Source: Ensifer oleiphilus (GTDB lineage: Bacteria; Pseudomonadota; Alphaproteobacteria; Rhizobiales; Rhizobiaceae). From it: a stretch of 64,000 nucleotides of DNA. The notes beneath the pieces are model-generated. The model had not been told where the DNA came from. It worked only from the letters and a program-made list of their open reading frames with translations, and made no database searches. Made by a program: the position numbers and the translations under genes. The stretch is taken from the NCBI RefSeq assembly GCF_013371465.1, contig NZ_JABWDU010000006.1, positions 124,001-188,000 on the forward strand, in the 5' to 3' direction. This document shows positions 1 to 8,856 of the stretch, piece by piece; within the stretch, counting starts at the first letter, position 1; each line of letters starts with the position of its first letter.

Positions 1-165
1 GAAGCCGCCAACAAGGCGCTTGCCGATCCGGCCGTGGTCGAACGCATGAAGGAGTTCAGCGCCACCATCGTCGGCTCGACGCCTGCGGAGCTCGGCGCGC
101 ACGTGAAGGCGGAACTGGCAAAGTGGACGCCCGTCGTTCGCGACGCCAACATCCAGATGGATTGA
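1..165 (+). CDS. C-terminal end of a TctC/Bug-type substrate-binding protein (partial)
   Basis: The frame is open from base 1 and stops at 163-165, giving the last 54 residues of a protein. The end, with a VVERMKEFSATIVGSTPAEL stretch and a final AKW...R segment, matches the C-terminus of tripartite tricarboxylate transporter (Bug/TctC) periplasmic binding proteins, where the phrase 'GSTPAEL' followed by a lysine-rich helix is typical. Such proteins deliver organic acids to TctAB-type permeases. The rest of the gene and any permease genes lie outside the window. The family call rests on a short tail only. Confidence 0.6.
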   Translation, partial: EAANKALADPAVVERMKEFSATIVGSTPAELGAHVKAELAKWTPVVRDANIQMD

Positions 166-198
166 TCCCAAGCCATCTGATCCCATCGGGCGGATCAG

Positions 199-245
199 CC
201 CCTCATCCGGCTGCCGCCACCTTCTCCCCGCATGCAGGGAGAAGG
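199..245. repeat. RIME-like rhizobial intergenic repeat, copy 1
   Basis: A CCCCTCATCCGG head is followed by a hairpin with 9-base arms (CCTTCTCCC at 220-228 and GGGAGAAGG at 237-245). This head-plus-hairpin is the signature of the RIME/mosaic repeats scattered through Rhizobium and Sinorhizobium intergenic DNA. A second related copy lies at 482-507. The stretch 166-556 holds no supported gene; apart from the two repeats I see nothing in it. Confidence 0.7.
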
Positions 246-480
246 GACATTGCCGCGCGAACTGATTTGACCTCGCATGCAGCGCCTGACGGCGACATGC
301 CTCCCATGTCCACCCCAACGGAAGTAGGGACATGGTGGCACATGCTCCCAACATGGAGCGCTTTCCTCTCATGCAGAATCATTGAAGTGCTGCCCCTCGC
401 GCACGCCTTGAACGAAAACGCTTCACGTTTGCCTGGAAAGGTTCTGCCGCCACAAGCAGTGGTCCCGCCGCAGCACACGT

Positions 481-522
481 CCCCTCTCCCCGCTTGCGGG
501 GAGAGGGCTAGGGTGAGGGGCA
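481..522. repeat. RIME-like rhizobial intergenic repeat, copy 2
   Basis: A perfect hairpin with 10-base arms (CCCTCTCCCC at 482-491, GGGGAGAGGG at 498-507, loop GCTTGC) is followed by CTAGGGTGAGGGGCA. This is the mirror arrangement of copy 1, so the two flank about 240 bases of non-coding DNA in opposite orientation. It could also act as a transcriptional stop for the genes on either side. Confidence 0.65.
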
Positions 523-556
523 GGATATACGGACAACGATAGCCGTTTGGGTTCGC

Positions 557-2206
557 TCAAGCCGCCCCGGCAGCGCCCCGCCCGGCCACCCGACCGGAAT
601 AGATGCAACCGCCGAGAAACGTGCCTTCGAGGGCGTTGTAGCCATGCATGCCGCCGCCGCCGAAGCCTGCGACTTCGCCTGCCGCGTAAAGCCGCGGTAC
701 CGGCGCGCCGGATTGTTCGAGCACCTGACCCGACAGGTTGGTCTGCAAACCGCCGAGCGTCTTGCGCGTCAGGATGTGCAGCCGGACGGCAATCAGCGGC
801 CCGGCCTTGGGATCGAGCAGGCGGTGCGGCTTGGCGGTGCGCAGCAGCCGGTCGCCGCGGTAGGATCGGGCGCCGCGGATCGCCGTCACCTGCGCGTCCT
901 TCGAGAAGGAATTGCTGATCTCGCGGTCGCGCGCCTCGATCTGCTCGCGCAGGTGATCGAGCGAAAGCCGGTTTTCGCCGGTCAGCGCATTCATCGCCGG
1001 CACGAGATCGTCGAGCCGGTCGCGAACGATGAAATCTTCACCCTTGTCCATGAAGGCCTGTACCGGCCCGGGAGGGTTCTTGCCCAGGCGCTTGAGAAGA
1101 AGCGCGATGCTCTTGCCGGTCAGGTCAGGATTCTGTTCGGAGCCGGAGAGCGCGAATTCCTTCTTGATGATGGCCCGCGTTAGGATGAACCAGCTGTAGT
1201 CATGACCGCTGTCGCGAATGGCCTTGAGCGTGCCGAGCGTATCAAATCCCGGCATCGCCGGTGCGGAAAAGCGGTTACCATCGGCATCGCACCAGAACGA
1301 CGAGGGACCGGGCAGGATGCGGATGCCGTGATCCGGCCAGATCGGGTCGAAGTTCTTCAGGCCTTCGGTATAGTGCCACATGCGGTCGGAATTGATCACC
1401 GAGCCGCGAGCGCGTGACGCTATCTCCAGCATCCGGCCATCGACATGGTGCGGCACGCCGCAGACCATCGTCGCCGGCGGCTGGCCCAGCCGCTTGCGCG
1501 GCCAGTTGCGCCGCACCAGCTCCTGGTTGCCGCCGATGCCGCCCGAGGTCACGATGACCGCACCCGCCGATATCTCGAAATCGCCAGCGACATCGCGTGA
1601 GCTGCGCTGACCGCGGCCAACCGGATCGGCCTTGAGCACCGACCCTCGCGCACCAGTCACCGCCCCATCCGTCGTTACCAGCTCATCGACGCGGTGGCGG
1701 AAGCGAAAGCGCACGAGGCCGCGGCTTTCGGCCTCGCGCGTCAGCCGCACGAACGGCTCGAGCACGGCGGGCCCAGTGCCCCAGGTGACGTGGAAGCGCG
1801 GCACCGAATTGCCGTGGCCATGGGCAAGGCCGCCGCCGCGTTCGGCCCAGCCGACGACGGGAAACCAGCGCATGCCGAGCGAATGCAGCCAGCTGCGCTT
1901 CTCGCCGGCAGCGAAATCCAGATAGGCATCGGCCCATAGTCGCGGCCAGTGATCTTCCGGCCTATCGAACTGCGACGAGCCCATCCAGTCCTGGCGGGCA
2001 AGCTCTCGGCTGTCCCTGATGCCCATGCGACGCTGCTCGGGACTGTCGACGAAAAACAGGCCGCCAAGCGACCAGAAGGCCTGGCCGCCGAGGTTTTGTT
2101 CGCCCTCCTGATCGAGGACGATTACCTTGCGACCAAGGGCTGCTGCCTCCGACGCCGCCACAAGGCCGGCAAGCCCGTCACCGACCACGAGTACATCACA
2201 ATCCAT
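557..2206 (-). CDS. FAD-binding dehydrogenase (FAD_binding_2 family)
   Basis: 549 residues. The N-terminus carries the dinucleotide-binding motif GDGLAG at residues 9-14, followed by an acidic residue ending the second strand, as in flavoproteins of the succinate dehydrogenase/fumarate reductase/ketosteroid dehydrogenase superfamily. The C-terminal GGGGMHGYNALEGTFLGGC segment is the second FAD-contact region of putative FAD-binding dehydrogenases of about 550 residues. The substrate is not evident. I start at the ATG at 2204-2206, which has GGAGGGCG just upstream; the frame stays open a further 30 codons, but those codons are the degenerate repeats at 2212-2301 and do not look like protein. 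The gene stands alone, convergent with the TctC fragment. Confidence 0.8.
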   Translation of the reverse strand: MDCDVLVVGDGLAGLVAASEAAALGRKVIVLDQEGEQNLGGQAFWSLGGLFFVDSPEQRRMGIRDSRELARQDWMGSSQFDRPEDHWPRLWADAYLDFAAGEKRSWLHSLGMRWFPVVGWAERGGGLAHGHGNSVPRFHVTWGTGPAVLEPFVRLTREAESRGLVRFRFRHRVDELVTTDGAVTGARGSVLKADPVGRGQRSSRDVAGDFEISAGAVIVTSGGIGGNQELVRRNWPRKRLGQPPATMVCGVPHHVDGRMLEIASRARGSVINSDRMWHYTEGLKNFDPIWPDHGIRILPGPSSFWCDADGNRFSAPAMPGFDTLGTLKAIRDSGHDYSWFILTRAIIKKEFALSGSEQNPDLTGKSIALLLKRLGKNPPGPVQAFMDKGEDFIVRDRLDDLVPAMNALTGENRLSLDHLREQIEARDREISNSFSKDAQVTAIRGARSYRGDRLLRTAKPHRLLDPKAGPLIAVRLHILTRKTLGGLQTNLSGQVLEQSGAPVPRLYAAGEVAGFGGGGMHGYNALEGTFLGGCIYSGRVAGRGAAGAA

Positions 2207-2211
2207 CCAAG

Positions 2212-2301
2212 GCGCCCTCCCCTGCGTCCCCGAGGAATGCAAGCGCCTTCCTCGCATCCCCAGGAATACAAGGCCCTCTCCGGCATTCCCGAGCATGCAG
2301 G
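2212..2301. repeat. three degenerate ~30-bp tandem repeats before the flavoprotein gene
   Basis: Three imperfect units lie head to tail: 2212-2242, 2243-2271 and 2272-2301. Each begins G(C/G)(C)CCTTC/CCTC-like and ends GGAATGCAA, GGAATACAA or GCATGCAGG. They occupy the 5' untranslated leader of the minus-strand flavoprotein gene; the first unit contains its ribosome-binding site. Confidence 0.55.
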
Positions 2302-2400
2302 CGTCGCGCAGCCCTCGGTCGCAAGTGTTACGCGTACGTCAAGGTCAATTCAAGGGCGCTAGATCAAGAGGCCGGGCCGGCGACATCCCGGTCAGCCCGC

Positions 2401-3432
2401 CTATTTCTCGGTCAGCTTCAGCTCGATGCGACGGTTCTGCGACCGCGCCTCGACGCTGTCGCCCTCGGCGATCGGCTGATACTCACCGAAACCGGCGGCA
2501 ACCAGCCTATCGGCCGGCACGCCCATCGAGATCAGGAACTTGACGACGGATGTGGCACGGGCAGACGAAAGCTCCCAGTTGTCGGCATAACGGCCGGTGC
2601 CGGAAAGCTGGACGTTGTCCGTGTGCCCGTCGACGCGCAGCACCCAGTTGATCTCGGCTGGAATCTCCTTGGCGAGATCGAGCAGGGCCGAGGCAAGCTT
2701 GGCCATTTCGGCCTGCCCCTCAGGGTTGAGTTCGTTGCCGCCCGAAGGGAAAAGCACTTCGGACTGGAAGACGAAGCGGTCGCCGACGATGCGGATGTTT
2801 TCGCGATCAGACAGGATTTCGCGCAGCCGCCCGAAGAAATCGGAGCGATAGCGGTTCAGCTCCTGCACCCGTTGCGCCAGCGCGACATTCAGGCGGCGGC
2901 CGAGATCGGCGATCTTGGTCTGCGACGACTGGTCCTTGGCCTCGGATGCCTGCAGCGCCTCTTCGATCGCTGCGATCTGGCTGCGCAGCGCCGCGATCTG
3001 CTGGTTCAGCAGCTCGATCTGGCTCATGGCGCGAGCACTGGTCTGGCGTTCGGCATCAAGCTCGGCGCCGACGCGTCCCAGCTTCTCGTTGGCCGCATCG
3101 GCACTGCCCTCGCCCTTGTCGAGCAGGGCCTGAAGGCGCGAGCGCTCGCCTTCCGACTGGGAGAGTGAAGCCTGGAGATTGGCAAGCGAATCCTCGAGAT
3201 CCTGCTTGCCGCTCTTTTCAAGCGCCAGGAGCTGCGTGAGTTCGTTGATCTGGCTGTTCAGCCGGGTCAGCACCTCGTCCTTACCGCTGATCTCGCGGCT
3301 GAGCAGGAACTGCGCCAGCACGAAGACGCTGAGCAGAAACATGATCGACAAGAGCAGCGTCGACAAGGCGTCGACGAATCCCGGCCAGTAGTCGATCGTG
3401 CGCTGTGTACGGCCTTTGCGGGCAAGCGCCAT
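2401..3432 (-). CDS. OmpA/MotB-domain peptidoglycan-binding membrane protein
   Basis: 343 residues. A short basic N-terminus precedes one membrane segment (about 17-45), then a long coiled coil (about 48-180, many SQINEL/LEDSL heptads) and a C-terminal OmpA/MotB domain (about 210-340) with VDGHTDN and the SSARATSV and NRRIELKL signatures that bind peptidoglycan. It begins 3 bases after the stop of the MotA/TolQ-like gene, so the two are translationally linked. This is a MotAB/TolQR-like pair outside any flagellar cluster; a proton-driven envelope machine is inferred, with unknown output. Confidence 0.85.
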   Translation of the reverse strand: MALARKGRTQRTIDYWPGFVDALSTLLLSIMFLLSVFVLAQFLLSREISGKDEVLTRLNSQINELTQLLALEKSGKQDLEDSLANLQASLSQSEGERSRLQALLDKGEGSADAANEKLGRVGAELDAERQTSARAMSQIELLNQQIAALRSQIAAIEEALQASEAKDQSSQTKIADLGRRLNVALAQRVQELNRYRSDFFGRLREILSDRENIRIVGDRFVFQSEVLFPSGGNELNPEGQAEMAKLASALLDLAKEIPAEINWVLRVDGHTDNVQLSGTGRYADNWELSSARATSVVKFLISMGVPADRLVAAGFGEYQPIAEGDSVEARSQNRRIELKLTEK

Positions 3433-3435
3433 GGA

Positions 3436-4539
3436 TCATTCCCCTCCGGTGTCGTCCGCATGGCTGTGTTTGGCCTGCGATCCGGATTTCTCGCCGTTAA
3501 CCGTAATGCGCTCGGAGTGGCCGATGCGCGTCGTCAGCTTGTCCAGCGTCTTTCGCATGGCCTTGGCCTCTTCCTGCTGCGCCTCGATCCAGTCGCGCAG
3601 CATCTGCTGCTCGCCACGCATGTTCTTGACCAGCCCCTGAATGCCTTCGGCAAGGCTCGCCATCGCCGCCGTCGTGCGCTGGTTGGAGCCACCTTCATGG
3701 TTAAGGCGGACGAGCTGATCCGTCAGGCGCTTCAGCTCCTCGACCGGCGCACCGGAAGGCAGGTCGCCTGTCATGGACAGTTCCGACCCGACATCGGTGA
3801 CGGAGGACAGCCAGTTTTCAAGCTCGGTGTAGAAGCGGTTCTGCGCCCGGCCCGCCTGCAGGTCGAGGAAGCCGAGGATCAGCGAGCCGGCAAGACCGAA
3901 AAGCGACGTCGAGAAGGCCGTTCCCATGCCGGTGAGCGGCGCCGAAAGGCCTGTCTTCAGGGCGCCAAGCACGTCTTCGGTGCTGCCGGATCCGGCGTCC
4001 AACGACTGGATGACGGTGTTGATCGAGCCGATTGTACCGAGCAGGCCCCAGAACGTGCCGAGCAGGCCGAGGAAGACGAGAAGGCCGGTCAGGTAGCGCG
4101 TGGTATCGCGCGATTCATCCAAGCGCGTTGCAATCGAGTCCAGGATCGACCTGAGCGCCGTCGTCGAGATCGCCGTCTGGCGACCGCCGATCAGCGCGCG
4201 CATCGGCGCCAGCAGGACGGGATCGCGTCCGACTTTGTCGGCGCTGCCGGCGGCGCGGAACGAATTGAACCAGCGCACTTCGGGGCGAAGCCCGAGCACG
4301 TGATTGAACGCCAGGAGGATGCCGATCAACAGCACCCCGAGGATCAGCCCGTTGAGGCCCGGATTGGCGAGAAAGGCATTGTGTGCCTGCCGAAAGAGGA
4401 TCGCGCCGACGAAACCGACAATGATCAGGAAGATCACCATGGTCCAGAAAAAATGCATGGGGCTCGAAAGCTTATGCGGATTGTAATCTGCTTCCACGCC
4501 TTCCCGACCGTCCCACCCGGACAGATGCAGTTTCGTCAT
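3436..4539 (-). CDS. MotA/TolQ/ExbB-like inner-membrane protein
   Basis: 367 residues. Membrane segments are visible near residues 28-50, 62-82, 147-172 and 190-215; the third and fourth contain LGLLGTFWGLLGTIGS and TGMGTAFSTSLFGLAGS, the conserved ion-channel helices of the MotA/TolQ/ExbB family. A glutamine- and glutamate-rich C-terminal helix and hydrophilic tail follow. I take the ATG at 4537-4539 (GGGAG upstream) rather than an earlier in-frame start. It is the first gene of a two-gene unit with the OmpA-domain protein. Likely a stator-like complex with that partner; function unknown. Confidence 0.8.
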   Translation of the reverse strand: MTKLHLSGWDGREGVEADYNPHKLSSPMHFFWTMVIFLIIVGFVGAILFRQAHNAFLANPGLNGLILGVLLIGILLAFNHVLGLRPEVRWFNSFRAAGSADKVGRDPVLLAPMRALIGGRQTAISTTALRSILDSIATRLDESRDTTRYLTGLLVFLGLLGTFWGLLGTIGSINTVIQSLDAGSGSTEDVLGALKTGLSAPLTGMGTAFSTSLFGLAGSLILGFLDLQAGRAQNRFYTELENWLSSVTDVGSELSMTGDLPSGAPVEELKRLTDQLVRLNHEGGSNQRTTAAMASLAEGIQGLVKNMRGEQQMLRDWIEAQQEEAKAMRKTLDKLTTRIGHSERITVNGEKSGSQAKHSHADDTGGE

Positions 4540-4597
4540 GGGTATACCATTCTCCCGGTTGCATTTGGCGGAACGGTGCCGCGACGCGTCGGAGCCT

Positions 4598-4646
4598 ACT
4601 GCATAATTCCTCAAATCGGAATCGAATTAAGGAGAAAGTTATACAG
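4598..4646. repeat. AT-rich palindromic rhizobial repeat, copy 1
   Basis: CTGCATAATTCCTCAAATC, then GGAATCGAATTAAGGAGAAA and TTATACAG. It is a diverged form of the element whose better copy is at 5910-5972 (TGCATG..TTTATCC..TTAAATC then GATTTAAGGAAACAT). It sits in the promoter region of the MotA-like gene. Confidence 0.6.
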
Positions 4647-4724
4647 CCGGTTTGGAGCGCCGCAGCGTCCATGGCGCGTGATGTTTGACGCGGGGCGCCT
4701 TAGGCGAACTTTGCGCCGAAATGA

Positions 4725-4766
4725 AGGAAAAACAAAAGCCTCCGATGCGTGGAGCAACGGAGGCTT
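4725..4766 (-). terminator. intrinsic terminator of the suhB-type gene
   Basis: On the minus strand an AAGCCTCCG / CGGAGGCTT hairpin (9-base arms, 4736-4744 and 4758-4766) is followed by a TTTTGTTTTT run. It lies 27 bases after the stop codon of the phosphatase gene. Confidence 0.85.
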
Positions 4767-4793
4767 GGCAGCCGTGAAACGAACGGTCGTTGA

Positions 4794-5594
4794 TTATTTC
4801 GTCGGGATCGGACGGTGAACGACGTCGCGCAGCGCCTTGGTGATGTACTCGTTGCCGCAGACGATCGAACCTTCGTCGACCGGCTTGGAGCCGCCGTCGA
4901 TATCCGTCGACCAGCCACCGGCCTCGCGGATCAGCAGCACGCCGGCCGCAATGTCCCAGGCTGCAAGGTCGCGCTCCCAGTAGCCGTCGAAACGGCCGGC
5001 AGCGACATAAGCGAGATCGAGCGAAGCCGAGCCCATGCGACGGATGCCGGCGACTTCGCCCATCACGTGACGCAGCTCGATCAGGTATTTGCCGTGATTG
5101 CCGCGGCCGAGGTGCGGTGTGCCGGTGGCAATCACCGCATCCGAGAGCGCCTTGCGCGCAGCCACGCGCAGACGACGGTCGTTGAGGAAGGCGCCACCGC
5201 CGCGCTCGGCCGTGTAGAGTTCGTCCGTCGCAGGGTTGAACACGACGGCACCGACGATCTCGCCCTGGCGTTCAAGCGCGATCGAGACAGCGAAATGCGG
5301 AATGCCGTGCAGGAAGTTGGTGGTGCCGTCGAGCGGATCGACGATCCAGCGATGGGCGCCATCGGTGCCGATGATCTCCTCGCCTTCTTCGCCGAGGAAG
5401 CCATAGGTCGGACGCGCCTTCAGCAGTTCTTCGCGGATCAGCTTTTCGGCCTTACGGTCGGCCTGCGACACGTAGTCGCCCGGTCCCTTGAGAGAGACCT
5501 GCAGGTTCTGTACTTCACCGAAATCGCGCGCGAGCGACTTGCCGGCCTTGAAGGCGGCCTGGACCATGACATTGAGAAGAGCTGAACGGGCCAT
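4794..5594 (-). CDS. suhB: inositol monophosphatase family protein (SuhB type)
   Basis: 266 residues. Metal-binding motifs of the family are in place: GEE near 68-70, DPLDGTTNF at 86-94 and WDIAAG near 212. The family hydrolyses inositol-1-phosphate or related phosphate monoesters with Mg2+. The start at 5592-5594 has AAGGA upstream; the frame extends 31 codons further up but through sequence with no family match. A second, more diverged family member (hisN, 51572-52345) is also in the window. Monocistronic, with its own terminator. Confidence 0.9.
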   Translation of the reverse strand: MARSALLNVMVQAAFKAGKSLARDFGEVQNLQVSLKGPGDYVSQADRKAEKLIREELLKARPTYGFLGEEGEEIIGTDGAHRWIVDPLDGTTNFLHGIPHFAVSIALERQGEIVGAVVFNPATDELYTAERGGGAFLNDRRLRVAARKALSDAVIATGTPHLGRGNHGKYLIELRHVMGEVAGIRRMGSASLDLAYVAAGRFDGYWERDLAAWDIAAGVLLIREAGGWSTDIDGGSKPVDEGSIVCGNEYITKALRDVVHRPIPTK

Positions 5595-5860
5595 CTGGCG
5601 ATCCTTGTGAAGCGAAGGCCGATCGAGCCTTCTCGATCGGACATTGAACCTGTGTGACGAAACGCGAAACGCCTGCCGTTCGGGCAAGGCTTGTCATCGA
5701 GTTCCATCGTCAAAAAACCGAGTGAAGATCACTCCGCCCTGGGGCGGGCCGGAAAGCCATGGCGCCAGGGGCTGAAATCGGGGCTTCAAGACCACAAAAG
5801 CCCCGGAAGTTCAAGAGAAATAGCACCTGGCTCCACCGAACGGTCGAGATTCAGGCGCCT

Positions 5861-5972
5861 GCAGCGCCGCTCGTCTTATTAGACGCGCAAAGGTCGCTGT
5901 AGCACTTTGATCGTTGCTGCATGTTTTATCCCTAAATCGAATATGATTTAAGGAAACATCCAGATGAATGCA
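5861..5972. repeat. mosaic palindromic rhizobial repeat (long form), copy 2
   Basis: The left part, GCAGCGCCGC through GTCTTATTAGAC and GGTCGCTGTAGCACTTTG, forms a nested stem (GTCT/AGAC; CAGCG/CGCTG). The right part, TGCATGTTTTATCCCTAAAT then GATTTAAGGAAACATC, is the AT-rich palindrome seen in copies 1 and 3. This two-module block is a widespread Rhizobium intergenic element. It occupies most of the 380-base gap between the phosphatase and Sel1 genes; the remainder (5595-5860) shows nothing I recognise. Confidence 0.7.
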
Positions 5973-5974
5973 GG

Positions 5975-7213
5975 TCAGGTCGAGCGAAACTTGTTGGCCG
6001 CGCTGAGTGCCGCCTTCTGTTGCTGCTCGTTGAGACCGAGGTAGAAGTCTTCCAACGCATCATCCTTGAGGCCGGCGCGGCGCGACAGCACATACCACTT
6101 GGCCGCTTCGACCGGATTGGGCCGGGTGCCGATGGCATTGACATAGAGATGCGACAGCCGGTTCTGCGCCACGACATTGCCGCCTTCTGCCGCCCGCTTC
6201 ATCCAGCCGAAACCGTCCTCCAGGTTGCGTTCGCCGGCGATGCCTTCGATCATCCAGATGGCGATGTCGAGCTGCGCCGTATCATAACCGGCATGGGCAG
6301 CGCGAAGCAGCCACCCTCTCGCCCTTGCCCGCTTGCCGTCGTCGATGCCATCGACGTTAAGGTAGATCTGCGACAGCGCATATTGCGCGTCGGCAATGCC
6401 CTGCTCGGCCGATTTCTCGTAGTAGGGCATCGCGGCCTTGAGACCCTTGGGCCCGGGGCTGTCGGCCACCAGCGTCTGCCCATAGTTGAACTGGGCCGAC
6501 GCATTGCCGAGATCGGCCGCCTTCTTCATCAGTTCTTCGGATTTCTTCCGGTCGCGCTTGACGTAACGCCCTTCCATCAGGATGAGCGCATATTTGAACA
6601 TCGCCGCCGGGTTGCCGTTTTCTGCCGCCTGTCCGTACCAGAACGCCGCCTGCTTGGCATTGCGCACGACGCCAAGGCCTTGTTGCAGGATTTCTGCAAC
6701 GAGCGTCTGGGCCGCCGGATCGCCAAGCTGGGCCCGCGGAAGCGCCAGATCCATCGCCGTCAGATAATAGCCCCGCTGGAAAGCGCCGTAGGCTTCGTCG
6801 ACCTTGCCGGCAAACGGTTTTTCCGCCGGCAAGGCCGGCAACTCCGCGCCCATGCGATCGAAGACATTCACGCCTTGCGACGGCACCGTGCCGTCTCCGG
6901 CCTTCTTCTTTTCCAACGGATCACCCGGTTTGCCCCCAGGCTTGCCGGCGACCGTGCCGCCTTCCGGCATGGCGGCTCCATTGAAGGGCGTAATGCGGCC
7001 GCGTTTGCCAGCGCCACCGTCATCCGCCTTGACGCCTTGCTCCTGTGTTGCGGCAGGCTTCTCCTGCGCAAGAACCGGCTGCTCTTGTGCAGGAACTGCT
7101 TGTTCCTGCACGGGAACCGGTTGCTCCTGTGCAAGCGCCGGCATCGCCGCGGCAGCGGCGGCGGCAAGGAGGGCAACGCCCCAGCTGAGCTTTGAAGGCA
7201 GTCGGTTCAACAT
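5975..7213 (-). CDS. secreted Sel1-like (SLR/TPR) repeat protein
   Basis: 412 residues from the ATG at 7211-7213 (a GTG two codons earlier is possible). A signal peptide ends near AMPALAQ, then comes a low-complexity segment with repeated (V/A)QEQPV units and a Gly/Lys-rich linker. From about residue 140 there are five to six Sel1 repeats (AAFWYGQAAENGNPAAMFKY, ...KAADLGNASAQFNYG, YEKSAEQGIADAQYALS and so on). Such repeats bind partner proteins; in rhizobia they often act in exopolysaccharide or envelope regulation, but no specific role is shown here. Its start lies 9 bases after the ThiE-like stop, so the two are probably co-translated. Confidence 0.8.
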   Translation of the reverse strand: MLNRLPSKLSWGVALLAAAAAAAMPALAQEQPVPVQEQAVPAQEQPVLAQEKPAATQEQGVKADDGGAGKRGRITPFNGAAMPEGGTVAGKPGGKPGDPLEKKKAGDGTVPSQGVNVFDRMGAELPALPAEKPFAGKVDEAYGAFQRGYYLTAMDLALPRAQLGDPAAQTLVAEILQQGLGVVRNAKQAAFWYGQAAENGNPAAMFKYALILMEGRYVKRDRKKSEELMKKAADLGNASAQFNYGQTLVADSPGPKGLKAAMPYYEKSAEQGIADAQYALSQIYLNVDGIDDGKRARARGWLLRAAHAGYDTAQLDIAIWMIEGIAGERNLEDGFGWMKRAAEGGNVVAQNRLSHLYVNAIGTRPNPVEAAKWYVLSRRAGLKDDALEDFYLGLNEQQQKAALSAANKFRST

Positions 7214-7222
7214 CGACACGTC

Positions 7223-7876
7223 TTAATCTTCAAACCGTGGCGCTTTTTCGTCAAGAAGCGCGTTGACGGCAGCAACGACCGACGGCGCCTGCTCGGGCTC
7301 GGCGAAGACGGCCAGCCGCAACGCCACGAACTCGGCGCCGGTTTCCGCGGCTGCCAGCGCCGATTGTGGATCCGTGCCACCCATGACGATGCAGGGGATC
7401 TCGATCATCGAGGCCCACCATTCGGCAAGCGCCAGGTTCTTCGGATGTGCATCCGGCTTGATGTCGCCATCGGTCTTGCCGAAGAACACGTAGTCCGGGC
7501 GCACCTCGCCAACTTCCAGCGCGTGATGGCGGTCGGCCGCATTGCCGCCGCCGACGATGAGCTTCGGCGTGTGCTTCTCCACCGCCTCGCGAAGCGCTTC
7601 GGCATTGCCCGAGATGTGCAGGCCATCGGCCTTGGCGCGACCGGCCACGCGGCTGTCGCCGTCGATCAGCGCAGCAGCGCCTGCCTCCTGGATGATCGGT
7701 ACGAGAAGCTCGGCGTGTTTCTGGAACTCGCCATCGTCGAGGCCGTATTGCGGCACGATCACCGAAGCGACGTCGCCGCCCTTCAGGGCGTCGGCAAGCA
7801 CCTTGGCGCGTTGCGCCGGATCGGCGATCTCAGGTGCGATCAGCACCAGGCGGCAGCGTTCACTTGTCTTGCTCAT
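7223..7876 (-). CDS. ThiE-like (thiamine-phosphate synthase family) protein
   Basis: 217 residues forming a TIM-barrel of the ThiE/TenI type: ALIDGDSRVAGRAKADGLHI corresponds to the DR..LA...GVHLGQ strand, KLIVGGGNAADRHHALE to the iG.S.h..eea helix, DYVFFGK to DY...G, and IPCIVMGGTDPQS to the phosphate-binding loop. Several residues that define true ThiE (the HLGQ glutamine, the T.tK lysine loop) are changed, so a ThiE paralogue of unknown substrate is as likely as a real thiamine enzyme. I choose the ATG at 7874-7876 (GGAAA about 9 bases upstream) over the ATG three codons earlier. Followed directly by the Sel1 gene. Confidence 0.7.
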   Translation of the reverse strand: MSKTSERCRLVLIAPEIADPAQRAKVLADALKGGDVASVIVPQYGLDDGEFQKHAELLVPIIQEAGAAALIDGDSRVAGRAKADGLHISGNAEALREAVEKHTPKLIVGGGNAADRHHALEVGEVRPDYVFFGKTDGDIKPDAHPKNLALAEWWASMIEIPCIVMGGTDPQSALAAAETGAEFVALRLAVFAEPEQAPSVVAAVNALLDEKAPRFED

Positions 7877-7978
7877 GACATCCATTTCCGGCTGTGCCCG
7901 CCATCAGGCGGAAACCAGCGCTCGATTTCGTTTGGGAAAACCGATAGACGGAGACGTCAAAAGGATCAACCGCCACCG

Positions 7979-8758
7979 ATGCTTCCCGACCTGGACTTCT
8001 ATCTCGTCGCCATCCCGGCGGTTCTTCTCGTTGGCCTCTCCAAGGGCGGCATGGGCGAGGCTCTTTCGCTGATGGGCGTGCCGATCCTGTCGATGGCGGT
8101 CTCGCCGGTGCAGGCGGCCGCATTGCTTTTGCCGATCCTGATCGCGATGGACGTCGTTTCGCTCTGGATGTGGCGCAAGCGTGGCGATCGCAAAACCCTC
8201 ATCATGCTTTTGCCCGGCGCCATCGCCGGCATTCTCATCGGTTGGGCCACATCAGCCTATGTCTCGCGCGATCTTCTGCGCCTGATCATCGGCCTCATCA
8301 CCGTGCTGTTTGTGCTGCGCTATGTCTACAATGTCTGGCGCACGCGCAATGGGATAACCATCACGCCGAAGCAGCAACGGGCGGGACCAGCGACGCTCTG
8401 GGGCTCGTTTGCCGGCTACGGCAGCTTCGTCGCCCATGCCGGCGGGCCGCCCTTCCAGATCTACGCCCTGCCGCTGCAACTCGATCCGCGTGAATATACA
8501 GGCACGATCGTGCGCTTCTTCGCCATCCTCAATGCCGTCAAGCTGATCCCCTATTTCGCGCTGGGACAGCTCGACATGAGCAATCTGAAAATCTCGGCGA
8601 CGCTGTTTCCGCTGGCGATGGCCGCCACCGTCTGCGGCGCCTTCGTCGTTCGCCGGATGAAGCCGCAGATTTTCTATCCCTTCATGTATGGCATGGCCTT
8701 TATCGCCGGACTTAAACTGCTGTGGGATGGGCTCAACAGCCTGCTGGCCGGCGCTTGA
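7979..8758 (+). CDS. TauE/SafE-family permease (sulfite/sulfonate exporter type)
   Basis: 259 residues, almost entirely membrane segments (about 7-8). The conserved start GLSKGGMGEALSLMGVPILS and the mid-protein GSFAGYGSFVAHAGGPPFQI are the two halves of the TauE/SafE (DUF81) repeat. The family moves sulfite, sulfoacetate or other anions across the inner membrane; substrate here unknown. The start at 7979 follows AAAGGA by a slightly long spacer. Divergent from the ThiE-like gene; about 100 bases before the ArsR gene. Confidence 0.85.
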   Translation: MLPDLDFYLVAIPAVLLVGLSKGGMGEALSLMGVPILSMAVSPVQAAALLLPILIAMDVVSLWMWRKRGDRKTLIMLLPGAIAGILIGWATSAYVSRDLLRLIIGLITVLFVLRYVYNVWRTRNGITITPKQQRAGPATLWGSFAGYGSFVAHAGGPPFQIYALPLQLDPREYTGTIVRFFAILNAVKLIPYFALGQLDMSNLKISATLFPLAMAATVCGAFVVRRMKPQIFYPFMYGMAFIAGLKLLWDGLNSLLAGA

Positions 8759-8856
8759 AGGCAACAAAAGCAAATCGTCATGTTGCAAGGCAAAAGACAA
8801 ATACCGCAATGCACAATTTTCTTGCTGCCCTTGAAGAATTCGCCTAACGTCGTCTC

